64,000 nt of DNA from Crateriforma conspicua (GTDB lineage Bacteria; Planctomycetota; Planctomycetia; Pirellulales; Pirellulaceae), in contig NZ_CP036319.1 in the NCBI RefSeq assembly GCF_007752935.1, forward strand, positions 4,340,001 to 4,404,000, given 5' to 3'. The notes under the pieces are model-generated. The model had not been told where the DNA came from. It saw nothing but the letters and a program-made list of their open reading frames with translations, and ran no database searches. A program made the translations under genes and the position numbers. How positions within the stretch are numbered: the stretch's first letter is position 1; each line of letters begins with the position of its first letter. Positions 34,898-45,786 of the stretch are shown piece after piece.

Positions 34898-35544
34898 GGG
34901 ACCATCCGCGAGGCGTGGGGCATTTGTGGTGCGACGGCAAACGATTGTTTTGATTCTGTCAAAACAAATTTGCCACCCAAATGATTGGGGCGCGGTCGAT
35001 TTGAACCGTTTCCATGTCTGTATCGCCAAGAACCTGCTCGGTTTCGGACGCTTTGATCCGCTAGTCGGTCTGCGCAGAATGGACCGAGGCTGCCGGCACT
35101 AGCGATCATTCAGCTCAAACGCGTCTCTGGCCCCCGCACCGCCAAGGGGTATGACGTCCGTGAATCAGGGTTTGATACGTCGGGTCGTATCGATCGCGCA
35201 CGGACAGCGATCGATGAAACGTTCGATCAAGGATCGAATTCGTCCAAATCGACACGCATTCACCAAGTCCGCGTGACAGGGTTTAGTGACGCCGTCCGAC
35301 GCACTGTCACTCCTGACGTCGACCGCCGTCGCCGTGAAGTCGCATGATGCTTCATCACACATTCGATGCGTCTCGATCGGTGTCCCCACCACCGGTCGGG
35401 ACGCACGGTTGCCTCAGCCAGCACGGGGGGCAGTAACGATGTCGTGCTCACCCCGACATCGTGGATTTTTCCGACGCCGATCATTCTCGGCCGATACTGC
35501 CCGGCTGGCGGCTGCATTCACATCGCCGCCGGAACGCCAGGGCA
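34898..35544. other. Long intergenic region upstream of the B12 regulator, 647 bp
   Basis: No gene is supported on either strand. The region holds the palindrome at 34945-34967 and a smaller inverted repeat, GATACG-N6-CGTATC, at 35174-35191. It lies downstream of the rimO stop, so it should also hold the rimO transcript end. No cobalamin riboswitch pattern was seen. Confidence 0.45.
34945..34967. promoter_or_regulatory. Perfect palindrome in the promoter of the CarH-like gene, candidate operator
   Basis: TTGTTTTGA-N5-TCAAAACAA is a perfect 9-bp inverted repeat, 47 bases upstream of the regulator start codon. Read on the minus strand it contains TTGACA, a consensus -35 box, inside the second arm, so a protein bound here would block RNA polymerase. 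No good -10 follows at 17 bases. Autorepression by the CarH-like protein is the simplest reading. Confidence 0.55.
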
Positions 35545-36972
35545 TCAATCATCCAATGGCGCGGCCACAACGTCGTAGCCGTTGGCCACAACGATTTCAC
35601 AGCGGACCATTTGCCCGACTTCGATCGTCGATGTTTGGTCATCGGATGAAACAAACACCACGCCGTCGATGTCGGGTGCTTCGGCCACGCTGCGGCCCAT
35701 GAACAGGCCGGGCTGATCGGGAACTTCCGCATCGATCAACACATCGACAGCGGTTCCGACACGACTCTCGTTCCACTCAAAGGCGATCTGCTGCTGAATC
35801 GCCATCAGTTCTTCTTGACGTCGCAGCGAGACGTCTTCGGGCACCCGGCCCGGAAGTTTCGCCGCCGGCGTGTCCGGTTCGACGCTGTAAGTGAACACAC
35901 CCAAGTGTTCGAATTTTTGTTCAGCGACAAAGTCACACAGTTGACGGAAATCGTCATCGGTTTCACCGGGGAATCCCGTGATCATGGTGGTCCGCATGAC
36001 CAGATTGTCGATACGTTGCCGTAGCTTTTCCAAGATCACTTCTTGGCTGGCGCGAGTGGTCTTTCGCGACATGCGTTTCAACATCGTGTCGCTGGCGTGT
36101 TGCAGCGGCATGTCGATGTAGGGCAACACACGCCGGGCACCGACAATGACGTCGATCAAATCGTCGTCGATGTACATCGGATAAAAGTACATCAGCCGGA
36201 TCCAATCGATGGATTCGATCTTGTCCAATTCCGTCAGCAATTCGGTCAAGCGAGGGCGACCGTACAAGTCCATGCCGTAATAGGTCGTGTCTTGTGCGAC
36301 CACGACGACTTCACGGACGCCGCTGTCACCCAGCCGTTTGGCCTCGTCGACGACTTGTTCGATCGGCTTGCTGTAGTGCTTTCCGCGCATCTTTGGGATC
36401 GCACAGAACGTACACAACCGGTCACAACCTTCGCTGATTTTCAAATAAGCGAAGTGCCGTGGGGTGATGGCCGATCGCATCGAATCGGAAAGCGGCTGGA
36501 TCGCGGCGGGCTTGAAAACCGTCCGCTGTTCTTCCAGCCCGCTGTACAGATCATCGATCACCGCGACGATGTCGTTCCGCCCAAAAACGCCGACCATCGC
36601 ATCGATTTCGGGACGTTCCTTCAGCAGTTCGCCTTGCCCACGTTCGGCCAGACAACCGGTGACGACGACGTTACGGATCTTGCCGTCGCGTTTCAGCTGC
36701 AGCATTTCGTCGATCGCGCCCAGCGATTCGTCGCGAGCCGATTCAATGAAGCCGCACGTGTTGACGATCACAAAGTCGGCATCGTCGACATCCGGGACCA
36801 TCCGATAGCCGTCATGGTCCAAACGCCCCAGCATCTGTTCGGTATCGACCAGGTTTTTGGGGCACCCCAGACTGACGACGGCATATTGACCGCGTGCCTT
36901 TCCGTCACCGGTGGATTCGGCCGGCGAGGGGGCATTGGAAGACGCGGTATCGGTAACGATGGGAAGTTTCAT
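35545..36972 (-). CDS. rimO: Ribosomal protein S12 methylthiotransferase RimO
   Basis: 475 aa from the ATG at 36972. The N-terminal UPF0004 domain ([34 protein letters not shown]) has its three iron-sulphur cysteines. The radical-SAM domain has the CxxxCxxC motif in [18 protein letters not shown], and a TRAM domain ends the chain. RimO adds a methylthio group to the conserved aspartate of ribosomal protein S12, using two 4Fe-4S clusters. The GCPKN segment and [11 protein letters not shown] favour RimO over MiaB. It is 74 bp downstream of the DUF1501 gene on the same strand. Confidence 0.94.
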   Translation of the reverse strand: MKLPIVTDTASSNAPSPAESTGDGKARGQYAVVSLGCPKNLVDTEQMLGRLDHDGYRMVPDVDDADFVIVNTCGFIESARDESLGAIDEMLQLKRDGKIRNVVVTGCLAERGQGELLKERPEIDAMVGVFGRNDIVAVIDDLYSGLEEQRTVFKPAAIQPLSDSMRSAITPRHFAYLKISEGCDRLCTFCAIPKMRGKHYSKPIEQVVDEAKRLGDSGVREVVVVAQDTTYYGMDLYGRPRLTELLTELDKIESIDWIRLMYFYPMYIDDDLIDVIVGARRVLPYIDMPLQHASDTMLKRMSRKTTRASQEVILEKLRQRIDNLVMRTTMITGFPGETDDDFRQLCDFVAEQKFEHLGVFTYSVEPDTPAAKLPGRVPEDVSLRRQEELMAIQQQIAFEWNESRVGTAVDVLIDAEVPDQPGLFMGRSVAEAPDIDGVVFVSSDDQTSTIEVGQMVRCEIVVANGYDVVAAPLDD

Positions 36973-37046
36973 AGCGGGAATTAAACCGACCGCCGCGGTT
37001 TCTGGCAAACGGAAGTTTCCGGCAAAAACCGGTCTCCGCCGCCCAG

Positions 37047-38345
37047 TCAGCTCAAAAGGGCCTGGATCGGCTGTCCTTCCGCACCACCGATCTTGAACGG
37101 GCGGCCGTTGGGGGCATAGAAATCCTCGTCCGTCGGCAGCCCCGCGGCGGCCGCGATCGTCTTGTTGAAATCGCTGATCGTCACGTGGTTGTCCACAACG
37201 CTGTGCCCTTTTTCGTCCGATGCACCATAGACCTGCCCCATCTTGATCCCGGCACCCGACAGCAGACTGCAAAACGCCCCCGGATGGTGATCGCGGCCGG
37301 CATTCTGGTTCACGTTCGGCTTGCGTCCGAATTCCGTCGTCAGGACCACCAGGGTTTCGTCCAGCATTCCCTTGGCGTGCAAGTCACGTAGCAGTGAACT
37401 GAGTGCCGTGTCCAACGCCGCCGCCTTGTCGGTCAACCGACCGTACAAGTCCTGGTGCATGTCCCAGCCGCCGTCGCTAACTTCGACAAATCGTGCACCG
37501 CTTTGAACCAAACGACGGGCCAACAAGCAGCCTTGGCCCAGTTTGTTGTTCCCATAGGCTTCGCGGACCGCCGCCGGTTCGTCTTTCAGGTTGAAGACTT
37601 TCAGATGTTCGCTGCCCATCAACTGCCGGGCTTCGTGATACAGCTGGTTGTAAGATTCCAGTTCGCGGCTCTTGTGAACGTTTTGGAACTGGCGGTCAAA
37701 TCGGGACGCCAACGTCAGTCGGCGTTGGAACATCGTGTCGTCGACGTACCCGGGCAGCTTGATGTTCTGCAGGCCCGATTGCGGATTGGCAATCGGCACC
37801 GGTGCCAACGAAGGTTCCAAAAAGCCTGCGCCCGGATGGCGGTCGCCATTGCCGATCAAGAAGTTGCCGGGCAGTTCCTTGTTGACGCGTCCCAGTTGGT
37901 CCTGCATCCACGCCCCCAGGGCAGGGTGCCGGATACTGTTGATCTGCTTGTACGCCGTCCGCATTAGATAGCGGGCCTGTTCGTGCGCCCCGGTTTCGGT
38001 GCTCAGCGATCGGATCACCGCCAGCGCGCCGGCCAGCTTAGCAAGCTTCGGAAACCGATCGCCGAACTGCATGCCGGGGACCGCCGTTTGAATCGCTTTG
38101 GTCTCTCCCGCCTCTTCCACGCCGACCTTGGGATCAAACGTGTCCAAGTGAGTCATCGCGCCGTCCATGAACAAATAGATGACGTGCTTGGCCTTGCCGG
38201 CGCGTCCACTTGAAGCGGCAATCGCCGGCTGGTCCAAGAACTTTGATCCGGCCGCGCTGCCGGCGAACGTCACGCCCAAACATGTCCGCGTGATCCGCTG
38301 CATGAATTGCCGGCGGTCTTCATGAGTAAATTCAGTGCGTGGCAT
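37047..38345 (-). CDS. DUF1501 domain protein
   Basis: 432 aa. The start [33 protein letters not shown] has a twin-arginine-like signal, so export is likely. The body carries DUF1501 features: [49 protein letters not shown] and [28 protein letters not shown], arranged like an alkaline-phosphatase/sulfatase superfamily fold. The enzymatic function is unknown. DUF1501 genes nearly always stand next to DUF1549/DUF1553 genes in planctomycetes, as here (121 bp downstream of one), so they probably act on the same extracellular substrate. Confidence 0.93.
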   Translation of the reverse strand: MPRTEFTHEDRRQFMQRITRTCLGVTFAGSAAGSKFLDQPAIAASSGRAGKAKHVIYLFMDGAMTHLDTFDPKVGVEEAGETKAIQTAVPGMQFGDRFPKLAKLAGALAVIRSLSTETGAHEQARYLMRTAYKQINSIRHPALGAWMQDQLGRVNKELPGNFLIGNGDRHPGAGFLEPSLAPVPIANPQSGLQNIKLPGYVDDTMFQRRLTLASRFDRQFQNVHKSRELESYNQLYHEARQLMGSEHLKVFNLKDEPAAVREAYGNNKLGQGCLLARRLVQSGARFVEVSDGGWDMHQDLYGRLTDKAAALDTALSSLLRDLHAKGMLDETLVVLTTEFGRKPNVNQNAGRDHHPGAFCSLLSGAGIKMGQVYGASDEKGHSVVDNHVTISDFNKTIAAAAGLPTDEDFYAPNGRPFKIGGAEGQPIQALLS

Positions 38346-38466
38346 CGCGATGTTGACCTGGGTGAAAGGAACCGATGACGAGTGCGAAAAGGGGTTGCCC
38401 GCCGAGACCCGGCTGGATTCGGTCGAACGCTGTAACCGTCAAACCGAAACCGCAACAGCCAGTGGA

Positions 38467-40542
38467 TCAGTGGATGAACATGAATTCGCGAGTGTTCAAA
38501 AGCGCCCAAATGATGTTGCCAAAGGCGACGTGAGGACGAGTCTGTTCACGTTTCAGTTCGCTGGACGCCACACCGCGATCGATGCTGCTGGGGCGACGCG
38601 ACAGAACCGACAAAAAGACCGCGTCGATGCGATCACGAACGGTCCGCTCCGACGAGACGTTGTCGACGATCGACGACCCCGCTTCCAACATCACGTGAGT
38701 GATAGGGCCATTGAACATCGCCAAAATCTGGGGCACCGTCGCGGACAATTCGGCGCCGTTGATGGTTTCCCGATCGCCTTGGCCGAACTGTCGCAAAAAG
38801 TGTTGGCTGGGGGCCGGACTGGGCAACTCACTGGCTCGGCAAAGTACGTTGCCTTTGTATGCGTGCTGGTTCAAGGATCGGTTGTATCCGGCGGCAAAGT
38901 ACGTATCGCGGAACGTTTCCGACTGTTGCTTTAACTGTTGATACGTGATCTTCGAAAAATCAATGTCCACCACCTCGGCATAGTCTTTCGCCGATGGACG
39001 TTGAAACGGCATCGGGTTGACCACGGCCAGGGTCAGCATTGAATCCCAAACCTGTTCCGCCGACATTCGCCGGATTGCAGGACCGGCGTACAGGAACGGT
39101 TCGTCGGACGTTGGATCGTAAACCGCCGATTCACGTTGGTAGGTTTTGCTGTACAGCACGCCGCGCATCCACTGCTTCATGTCGAAACCGGTGTCGACCA
39201 TCGCGGTGGCCAAGTATTCCATCATCGCTTCGTTGCTGGGCGGATTGTCGTCGTTGAAATCGTCCACGGGTTCAACCAAGCCCACGCCGGTGAATTGTCG
39301 CCACAGACGGTTGGCGATCATCTTGCTGAACTGAGGGTTCTCCGGCGACGTCAACCATGCGGCAAATTTTTGCCGCGGCGTTTTGAATTGATTCGAATCG
39401 GGCACTTCGCCCCACGGCACCGCGGGTTCAACGACCTCACCCGGCTTGGCGTCGGTGTAGGCGTAGTCTTTGGGCAAACGCAGTTTGCGTGGCTTTTCGC
39501 TGACAACATAGGTGTTCGCACGAGCCAGACGCTGGAAGTATCCCGGCACGCGGCCTTTGTCAAAGTCGTTCTTGGCCTGGTTGATCAATTTCTGAGCGGG
39601 GTTCTGTTTTTCGAAACCCGGGTCGCCACGCTGAATTCGCGTCCGCACGCCTGCGGTGAAGGCGGCCAATTCATAGAACTGGTACTGCGTCCAATCGGCG
39701 AAGGGGTGATCGTGACACTGGGCGCATCCGATTTGCGTTCCCAAGAAGACACGTACCGTGTTGTCGATGTACGGCAACGCCATGCCGTCATCACGCAACT
39801 GATAGCCCACCGCGGGATTCGTCCACGATTTTCCGTCGGCTGTCAGCATTTCATAAACCCAGTCGTCATAGGGCTTGTTTGTGCGAATGGCTTCCTTGAC
39901 GTAATGCGAAAACGGGTTGCCAATGATGTTGGGCTGCGGTCGATCGACGATCCGCAAGGTGTCCGCCCAGACGTTGTAGAAGTGGCTGACCGAATCGGGG
40001 CTGCCCAACAACTGGTCGATCAAGTCTTCGCGTTTCATCGGATCATCGGAATCCAAAAACGCTTGGGTTTCCTGCAGCGTCGGGATGCGGCCGGCGACAT
40101 CCAAATAGACGCGTCGGACGAACGTCGAATCATCCGTCATGTCATTGGGCAATTGTCCGCCTTGGACCAACGCACGTTCAATCAAGCGGTCGATCTCGGC
40201 CGCCATCAGCTGGGCTTCGCTGCGAGACGATCGGCCGACGCCGGTGACCTTCATCGTCGATTTGGGAGCCCGTCGCACGCTTTCGGGCAAGCGGATTTTC
40301 GGAGGTGCAGGCTTTTTTGCCGCCGGTTTGCCTTTGCCACGATTTTGCTGTGCCGTCGCAGGAACCGCTGAACCGGCCGCGATCAGCAAACAGACCAACA
40401 TGCAAACCAAACCATTCACACGGCGTCCAGCACGCGGTCGGCGCACTCGGGGAACCTTGGTGGTCTGCAAATCAGCGATCTGAAAACCAGCGATCTGCGG
40501 GTCAGTGGATCCGGCGCGACCGCCGGCCCGAAGGAACGACAT
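38467..40542 (-). CDS. DUF1549/DUF1553 domain protein with CxxCH heme-like motif
   Basis: 691 aa from the ATG at 40542; an in-frame TTG lies 21 bases upstream. After an unusually long cytoplasmic leader comes a signal-type span (VNGLVCMLVCLLIAAGSAVPATA). DUF1549 is seen in DDSTFVRRVYLDVAGRIPTLQETQAFL, then the motif GTQIGCAQCHDHPFADWTQ with a possible heme-binding CAQCH. DUF1553 follows, for example in SKMIANRLWRQFTGVGLVEPVDDFNDDNPPSNEAMMEYLA. It is a planctomycete hallmark family of unknown function, transcribed ahead of the DUF1501 gene. The leader suggests that the true start could be lower, near the signal span. Confidence 0.92.
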   Translation of the reverse strand: MSFLRAGGRAGSTDPQIAGFQIADLQTTKVPRVRRPRAGRRVNGLVCMLVCLLIAAGSAVPATAQQNRGKGKPAAKKPAPPKIRLPESVRRAPKSTMKVTGVGRSSRSEAQLMAAEIDRLIERALVQGGQLPNDMTDDSTFVRRVYLDVAGRIPTLQETQAFLDSDDPMKREDLIDQLLGSPDSVSHFYNVWADTLRIVDRPQPNIIGNPFSHYVKEAIRTNKPYDDWVYEMLTADGKSWTNPAVGYQLRDDGMALPYIDNTVRVFLGTQIGCAQCHDHPFADWTQYQFYELAAFTAGVRTRIQRGDPGFEKQNPAQKLINQAKNDFDKGRVPGYFQRLARANTYVVSEKPRKLRLPKDYAYTDAKPGEVVEPAVPWGEVPDSNQFKTPRQKFAAWLTSPENPQFSKMIANRLWRQFTGVGLVEPVDDFNDDNPPSNEAMMEYLATAMVDTGFDMKQWMRGVLYSKTYQRESAVYDPTSDEPFLYAGPAIRRMSAEQVWDSMLTLAVVNPMPFQRPSAKDYAEVVDIDFSKITYQQLKQQSETFRDTYFAAGYNRSLNQHAYKGNVLCRASELPSPAPSQHFLRQFGQGDRETINGAELSATVPQILAMFNGPITHVMLEAGSSIVDNVSSERTVRDRIDAVFLSVLSRRPSSIDRGVASSELKREQTRPHVAFGNIIWALLNTREFMFIH

Positions 40543-40961
40543 CGTCAAAACCGACCTCTGCAAAAAAAACGAGACTGAGCAAAGTCGTCCGCGACGTCAT
40601 GTCGCGAAGAATACAGAAAAGGGATCACCAGCACCCATTGATAGCCGGCAATGTTAATATCATAGCCGCTAAAACAAGATCTGGAATCGGATTTTGGTGG
40701 ACGAACGTTTCGACGCTGCGTCAATTTGCGCCGTCGGATCCGACCACCCGAGGTTGCTAACGCCGACAACAAGCCTTTGAACCCGTTGTCGATGACCAGA
40801 TTTGATAAAAATGGGGCATCCGTCGCGGAATCACACGGCGGATTCCCACCTCTTCCCCCAAAGAGCCCGGCTGAGGCGGGGGGGGGGATCCCGCTGGCCG
40901 CAAGGCTGACCGGCCCCACCCGCTGCTGACCCCGTCCCCCCATTTGCTTCGCACGCTGACT
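40543..40961. other. Divergent intergenic region with a G10 tract, 419 bp
   Basis: This separates the DUF1549 gene (minus) and the DUF6807 gene (plus). A run of ten G (40878-40887) lies inside GCGGG...CCCGC at about 40876-40894, roughly 75-85 bp before the DUF6807 start. Apart from this I see no gene, repeat or clear promoter. Confidence 0.5.
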
Positions 40962-42077
40962 ATGAATCGAAATCTTGGCGCGAGTCTTTCCCGTTTCGAA
41001 AGTTTCCATCGATCCGTGTTTCAGCCGGCGGCACGCTTGGCGTTTGCCGTTGTCGTCCTGGCTTGCGGTCAAGCGGCTGAGGCGGAAACGACCACGACGA
41101 CGACAACCGGCGCGTTGACGGTCGTTCCGGCGGACGAAGGACAAGGCTGGACGATTCTGTCGGGCAATGAAGTGATCGCGGGCTACGTGGTGGATTCGGC
41201 CGGCAAACCGATTGTTTACCCCATCCACAGCCCGGCCGGTCGCCGCGTGGTGCGCGACTATCCGATGGGTCCGCAGGGACCGAAAACACGTGACGATCAC
41301 CCACACCATCGATCGCTTTGGCTGACCCACGGCGAAGTGAACGATCAAGACTTCTGGTCGACCAGTGAAGAACGTCAGGGCGGTACGATCCGACAAACCG
41401 CCGGCCAAGCCAGCGCCAACGACGACGGTTCGGTGGTGATCGAAACCACCAACGACTGGCTTTCGACCGAAGGCAAGCGTGTCCTGTCCGATCACCGTCG
41501 ATTCACGTTCCGTTTGGCTGAAGATGCCCGGGGAAAAGCACGCTTGATCATCGATTGCGATTTTCGTCTGACCGCCGACGATGACGAAGTCCATTTCGGC
41601 GATACCAAGGAAGGCACCTTCGGCATTCGAGTTGCCGGGCCGATGAAGGTCGACGCGAAACTGGGCGGCAGCATCATCAACAAGTCGGGCGATCAGGGCA
41701 GCGGGGCGTGGGGCAAAGCTTCGCCCTGGGTCGACTACACCGGTCCGGCACCGGACAGTGCCACCGAAAGCGACGCTGATGATGAAACACTTAAAGCGTT
41801 GCCCAATGCCGGGATCACCATTCACTACCACCCGTCCAGCCACGCCGCGCCCTGCCGCTGGCATGTGCGGACCTATGGATTGTTCGCGGCCAACCCGTTC
41901 GGCGTGCATCATTTCGACGGCGGCCCCAAGACCGACGGCTATCGCTTGCCGGCCGGTGAATCGATTAACATGTTCCACCGCGTCGTCGTCCATGACGGAC
42001 CGTTTGACCGCCAGCAAACCCTGGCCGACGAACAAGCGTATGCGACGGCCGCCGTATCGCCGGTCACCGGACAATGA
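40962..42077 (+). CDS. DUF6807 / PmoA family protein, secreted
   Basis: 371 aa from the ATG at 40962; a TTG 18 bases upstream is in frame. A signal peptide (LAFAVVVLACGQAAEAE) is followed by a threonine run. The family signature is DDHPHHRSLWLTHGEVNDQDFW near residue 110, together with GTFGIRVAGPMKV and WHVRTYGLFAANPFGVHHF. The name PmoA is historical: it is not the methane monooxygenase subunit, and the family is more like beta-sandwich carbohydrate-acting proteins of unknown activity. An SDR dehydrogenase follows after 10 bases, suggesting sugar-related metabolism. Confidence 0.88.
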   Translation: MNRNLGASLSRFESFHRSVFQPAARLAFAVVVLACGQAAEAETTTTTTTGALTVVPADEGQGWTILSGNEVIAGYVVDSAGKPIVYPIHSPAGRRVVRDYPMGPQGPKTRDDHPHHRSLWLTHGEVNDQDFWSTSEERQGGTIRQTAGQASANDDGSVVIETTNDWLSTEGKRVLSDHRRFTFRLAEDARGKARLIIDCDFRLTADDDEVHFGDTKEGTFGIRVAGPMKVDAKLGGSIINKSGDQGSGAWGKASPWVDYTGPAPDSATESDADDETLKALPNAGITIHYHPSSHAAPCRWHVRTYGLFAANPFGVHHFDGGPKTDGYRLPAGESINMFHRVVVHDGPFDRQQTLADEQAYATAAVSPVTGQ

Positions 42078-42087
42078 CAGCATCACG

Positions 42088-42900
42088 ATGACCGAATCCG
42101 ACAACGCGTTTTCGCTGGCCGGTCGTCAAGCCTTGGTCACCGGCGGGACTCAAGGCGTGGGCGCCGCGATCGCACGAGCGGTGGCGCGGGCGGGCGCTGA
42201 TGTGATCGTGGTCGGCGTTCGCGACGACGCTTCGGCCCAGGAAGTCTTGGACGACATCCGACGGCACGGTCGCCAAGGCGAATTGCTGGTCGCCGACCTT
42301 TCGCAACCACCCCAGCGATACGTCGATGACATCTTGGCCGCCGCGTTGGATCGTTTTCCCGACTTGGGTTTGTTGGTCAACAACGTGGGGACCTACATCG
42401 ATCGTCCATTCTTGGAGATGGATTGGTCGACGTACCAGACGACGATGAACTTGAACGTCGCGTGCGGTTACTTCTTGACGCAAGCGTTCGCGCGACACTG
42501 GATCACAAAAGGCATCGAAGGCCGAGTGGTCTTCACCGGTTCCATCAACGGCATGCTGGCCGAAGCCGACCACACCGCCTATGACACCAGCAAAGGCGCC
42601 GTTGCGGCGATGGTGCGATCGCTGTGTGTCGCTCTGGCACCGCACGGCATTCGCGTCAACAGCATGGCGCCGGGGCTGGTCCGCACTCCGCTGACCGGAC
42701 CGGCGCTCGACCAAAACCGCTTGCAAGAATGGATGGAATTACACACTCCCAACGGCCGGGTTCCCGATGCAGACGTCTGTGGCGACGCGGTCGTATTCCT
42801 GCTGTCCCACGCGGCACGTCACGTTCACGGACAAACAATGTTGGTCGATGGCGGCATGAGTGTTTGGCAGCAACCCGATCCGCCATCGCAATTCGGTTAG
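42088..42900 (+). CDS. Short-chain dehydrogenase/reductase
   Basis: 270 aa. The coenzyme motif is TGGTQGVGAAIARA, followed by NNVG, the catalytic serine in FTGSINGML and the Tyr/Lys pair in YDTSKGAV, so the enzyme should be active. The C-terminus VHGQTMLVDGGMSVW is typical of 3-oxoacyl-reductase or sugar dehydrogenase-like SDRs. Coenzyme preference (VGVRDD after the second strand) is unclear. It is translated 10 bases after the DUF6807 gene and is probably co-transcribed with it; the substrate is likely a sugar or polyol. Confidence 0.92.
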   Translation: MTESDNAFSLAGRQALVTGGTQGVGAAIARAVARAGADVIVVGVRDDASAQEVLDDIRRHGRQGELLVADLSQPPQRYVDDILAAALDRFPDLGLLVNNVGTYIDRPFLEMDWSTYQTTMNLNVACGYFLTQAFARHWITKGIEGRVVFTGSINGMLAEADHTAYDTSKGAVAAMVRSLCVALAPHGIRVNSMAPGLVRTPLTGPALDQNRLQEWMELHTPNGRVPDADVCGDAVVFLLSHAARHVHGQTMLVDGGMSVWQQPDPPSQFG

Positions 42901-42925
42901 ACTTTCGCCCGACCCGTTTCGGTGA

Positions 42926-42979
42926 ACTGTGTATTTCGACAAGACTGTGTATTTCGACAAGACTGTGTATTTCGACAAG
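42926..42979. repeat. Three perfect 18-bp tandem repeats
   Basis: The unit ACTGTGTATTTCGACAAG occurs three times head to tail at 42926-42943, 42944-42961 and 42962-42979 without a mismatch. It lies 25 bp after the SDR stop, in the 352-bp gap before mdh. The unit length is divisible by 3, but no gene covers it. Confidence 0.95.
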
Positions 42980-44200
<1,221 letters not shown>

Positions 44201-44748
44201 ACCCGATCCTTGGATTCCGACGCCGTGTTGGCACGCTTACCGCGTGCGTTGCCAGCGTTGATCACGCGGGGCTCGCACACACGGCAAACGAACCGGGCGT
44301 CATCGGATTCAATCGCATGGCCTGGATTGCGTTTGCATCATCACGATCAAACGCGATCCGCTCCTCAAAGTCGCCGGTATGTCGCTGGCGTTTTTGCCAC
44401 CGCGATGCATTCCGGGCAAGTTTATCGATCAGGTCCGCTGATCGTAAAAACACAGTCCATTTGGATGTGTCTTTGCTAGCGTCATTGCTAGTCCAAAGAC
44501 GATGCCTGCGGCACGCCAGGGTTACAATTTCCGCTTTATCACATTGAAACGGAATGCCATTCGGCTGCTCCGTTTTTTACCAGCGTCATCGACATTGACA
44601 CCGGTCTTGCGCGACGCCTAACCTTCCGCTTATCTGGCGTGAAACCGGTGTTCAGTGTTCGGCAAAGCGGTCGCACCACTGTCACCCGCTTTTGCGCGAC
44701 CTCCGCCTCTCGCCTTGTCCGCCGCACGTTCCTCCTTCCAAAGAAACC
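44201..44748. other. Intergenic region downstream of mdh, 548 bp
   Basis: No protein-coding gene is supported. It contains a GCACGC-TTACC-GCGTGC hairpin at 44231-44247 and the terminator-like hairpin at 44547-44578. The long gap before that terminator could hold a small RNA, but I see no clear promoter. Confidence 0.4.
44547..44578 (+). terminator. Terminator-like hairpin downstream of mdh
   Basis: AAACGGA pairs with TCCGTTT; inside it GCC pairs with GGC around the loop ATTC. Three more T follow directly, so the hairpin ends in a six-T run. It lies 346 bp after mdh and 170 bp before the next gene, so it may end the mdh transcript or that of an unrecognised small RNA. Confidence 0.5.
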
Positions 44749-45603
44749 ATGCGACGATTTCATGACCCCGACGGTCTCAGCACTGAAGCGTCCGAGCCAT
44801 CGGAGACATGGAAATCGCCATGGAAAGACGAACCGTGCGGCTGGTCCGATGATGTCGCCGCCACGACCGATTCGTCGGCGATTGTTGGTGAAGATTCGAC
44901 GGATGAATTGCCCGCGGCACGAACGTTCCTGCTGCCGCTGCACTATGAACCGGGCTACCAGTACCCGCTGGTCATCTGGCTGCATAACGACGGCTTTAAC
45001 GAAACCCAAATCGAACAGGTGATGCCGCACATCAGCCTTCGCAATTATGTGGGCGTCGGCGTCCGCGGGGCGAAAGCCGGCGATGCGATCGGTCATCGAT
45101 TTGACTGGTCCGACACCGAAGCGGCCGTGCAATCGGCTTGGCGACAAATCAATTCGGCGATCGACGAATCCAAACGACGGTTTGCCATCCATCCGGACCG
45201 GATTGTTTTGGCCGGATACCGCAGTGGCGGCACGATGGCACTGCGATTAGCGCTGCGTCATCCCGAGGTATTCGCGGGCGTGATTTCTTTGGGTGGTGCC
45301 TTGCCCACAGGACGCCGGCTGTTCAGCGACTTGAATGACCTGCGACGTCAGCGATTGTCCATGCTGTGGAGCTGGGCAGTGCAGGGCGACCATTTCCACA
45401 ACACCACGATGGCCGACAATCTGCGTCAAATGCTGATGACCAAGTGCCGCATCGAAGTGCGGCAATACGTCGACGATGACGAGATGAATACCGTCACATT
45501 GTCGGACGTCAACGAATGGATCATGAATCGCATCGTTGCCGGAAACGTCTGTGTGGACGGTGAACCGGAAACCTCTCCGTCGCTGAATTTTTCTCAAAAC
45601 TGA
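44749..45603 (+). CDS. Alpha/beta-hydrolase fold protein lacking the catalytic serine
   Basis: 284 aa, no signal peptide. The fold resembles carboxylesterase/phospholipase or esterase D types: TFLLPLHYEPGYQYPLVIWLHNDGFN, RFAIHPDRIVLAGYRSGGTMALRLALRHPEVFAGVISLGG. At the nucleophile elbow the usual GFSxGG reads G156-Y-R158-S-G-G, so arginine occupies the serine position and the serine is one place later. The place of the catalytic histidine near the C-terminus reads EMNTVTLSDVNEW, without histidine. It may therefore be a non-catalytic binding protein. The gene is intact, preceded by a 548-bp gap, and no partner is evident. Confidence 0.75.
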   Translation: MRRFHDPDGLSTEASEPSETWKSPWKDEPCGWSDDVAATTDSSAIVGEDSTDELPAARTFLLPLHYEPGYQYPLVIWLHNDGFNETQIEQVMPHISLRNYVGVGVRGAKAGDAIGHRFDWSDTEAAVQSAWRQINSAIDESKRRFAIHPDRIVLAGYRSGGTMALRLALRHPEVFAGVISLGGALPTGRRLFSDLNDLRRQRLSMLWSWAVQGDHFHNTTMADNLRQMLMTKCRIEVRQYVDDDEMNTVTLSDVNEWIMNRIVAGNVCVDGEPETSPSLNFSQN

Positions 45604-45786
45604 CGCTTCGCCGCCGGTTCGCTTGACGGCCCCGCCGAGGCCGAAGTCGCCGAAAACGCTTGGGTTCGGCCTGCGTCTTTGCCGACTCCCTACATCGCCC
45701 CGCTTGTCGACCGGGCTTGCCGGTGGTTAAGTTTCCACGAGGGCAATGATGCTCCCCGAGTGGCTTCTTTTTCCAGGCGGTTCCCA

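Noticed and set aside
35174-35191. GATACG-N6-CGTATC inverted repeat as a second operator for the B12 regulator
   Set aside because: It does not resemble the palindrome at 34945-34967, is about 280 bp upstream of the start and 6-bp repeats are expected by chance.
34898-35544. Cobalamin riboswitch near the B12 regulator
   Set aside because: No B12-box-like sequence or multi-helix pattern was found; the only notable structures are the short inverted repeats.
36043-36984. 313-codon plus-strand frame opposite rimO
   Set aside because: Shadow of rimO; composition rich in His/Gln/Asp typical of antisense frames, no recognised domain.
39136-40371. Long open frame on the plus strand (411 codons) inside the DUF1549 gene
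   Set aside because: It is antisense to a clear DUF1549/DUF1553 protein, has no family motif and reflects codon bias of GC-rich DNA.
42926-42979. Possible CRISPR array
   Set aside because: The three 18-bp units are adjacent with no spacers, and no cas genes are present.
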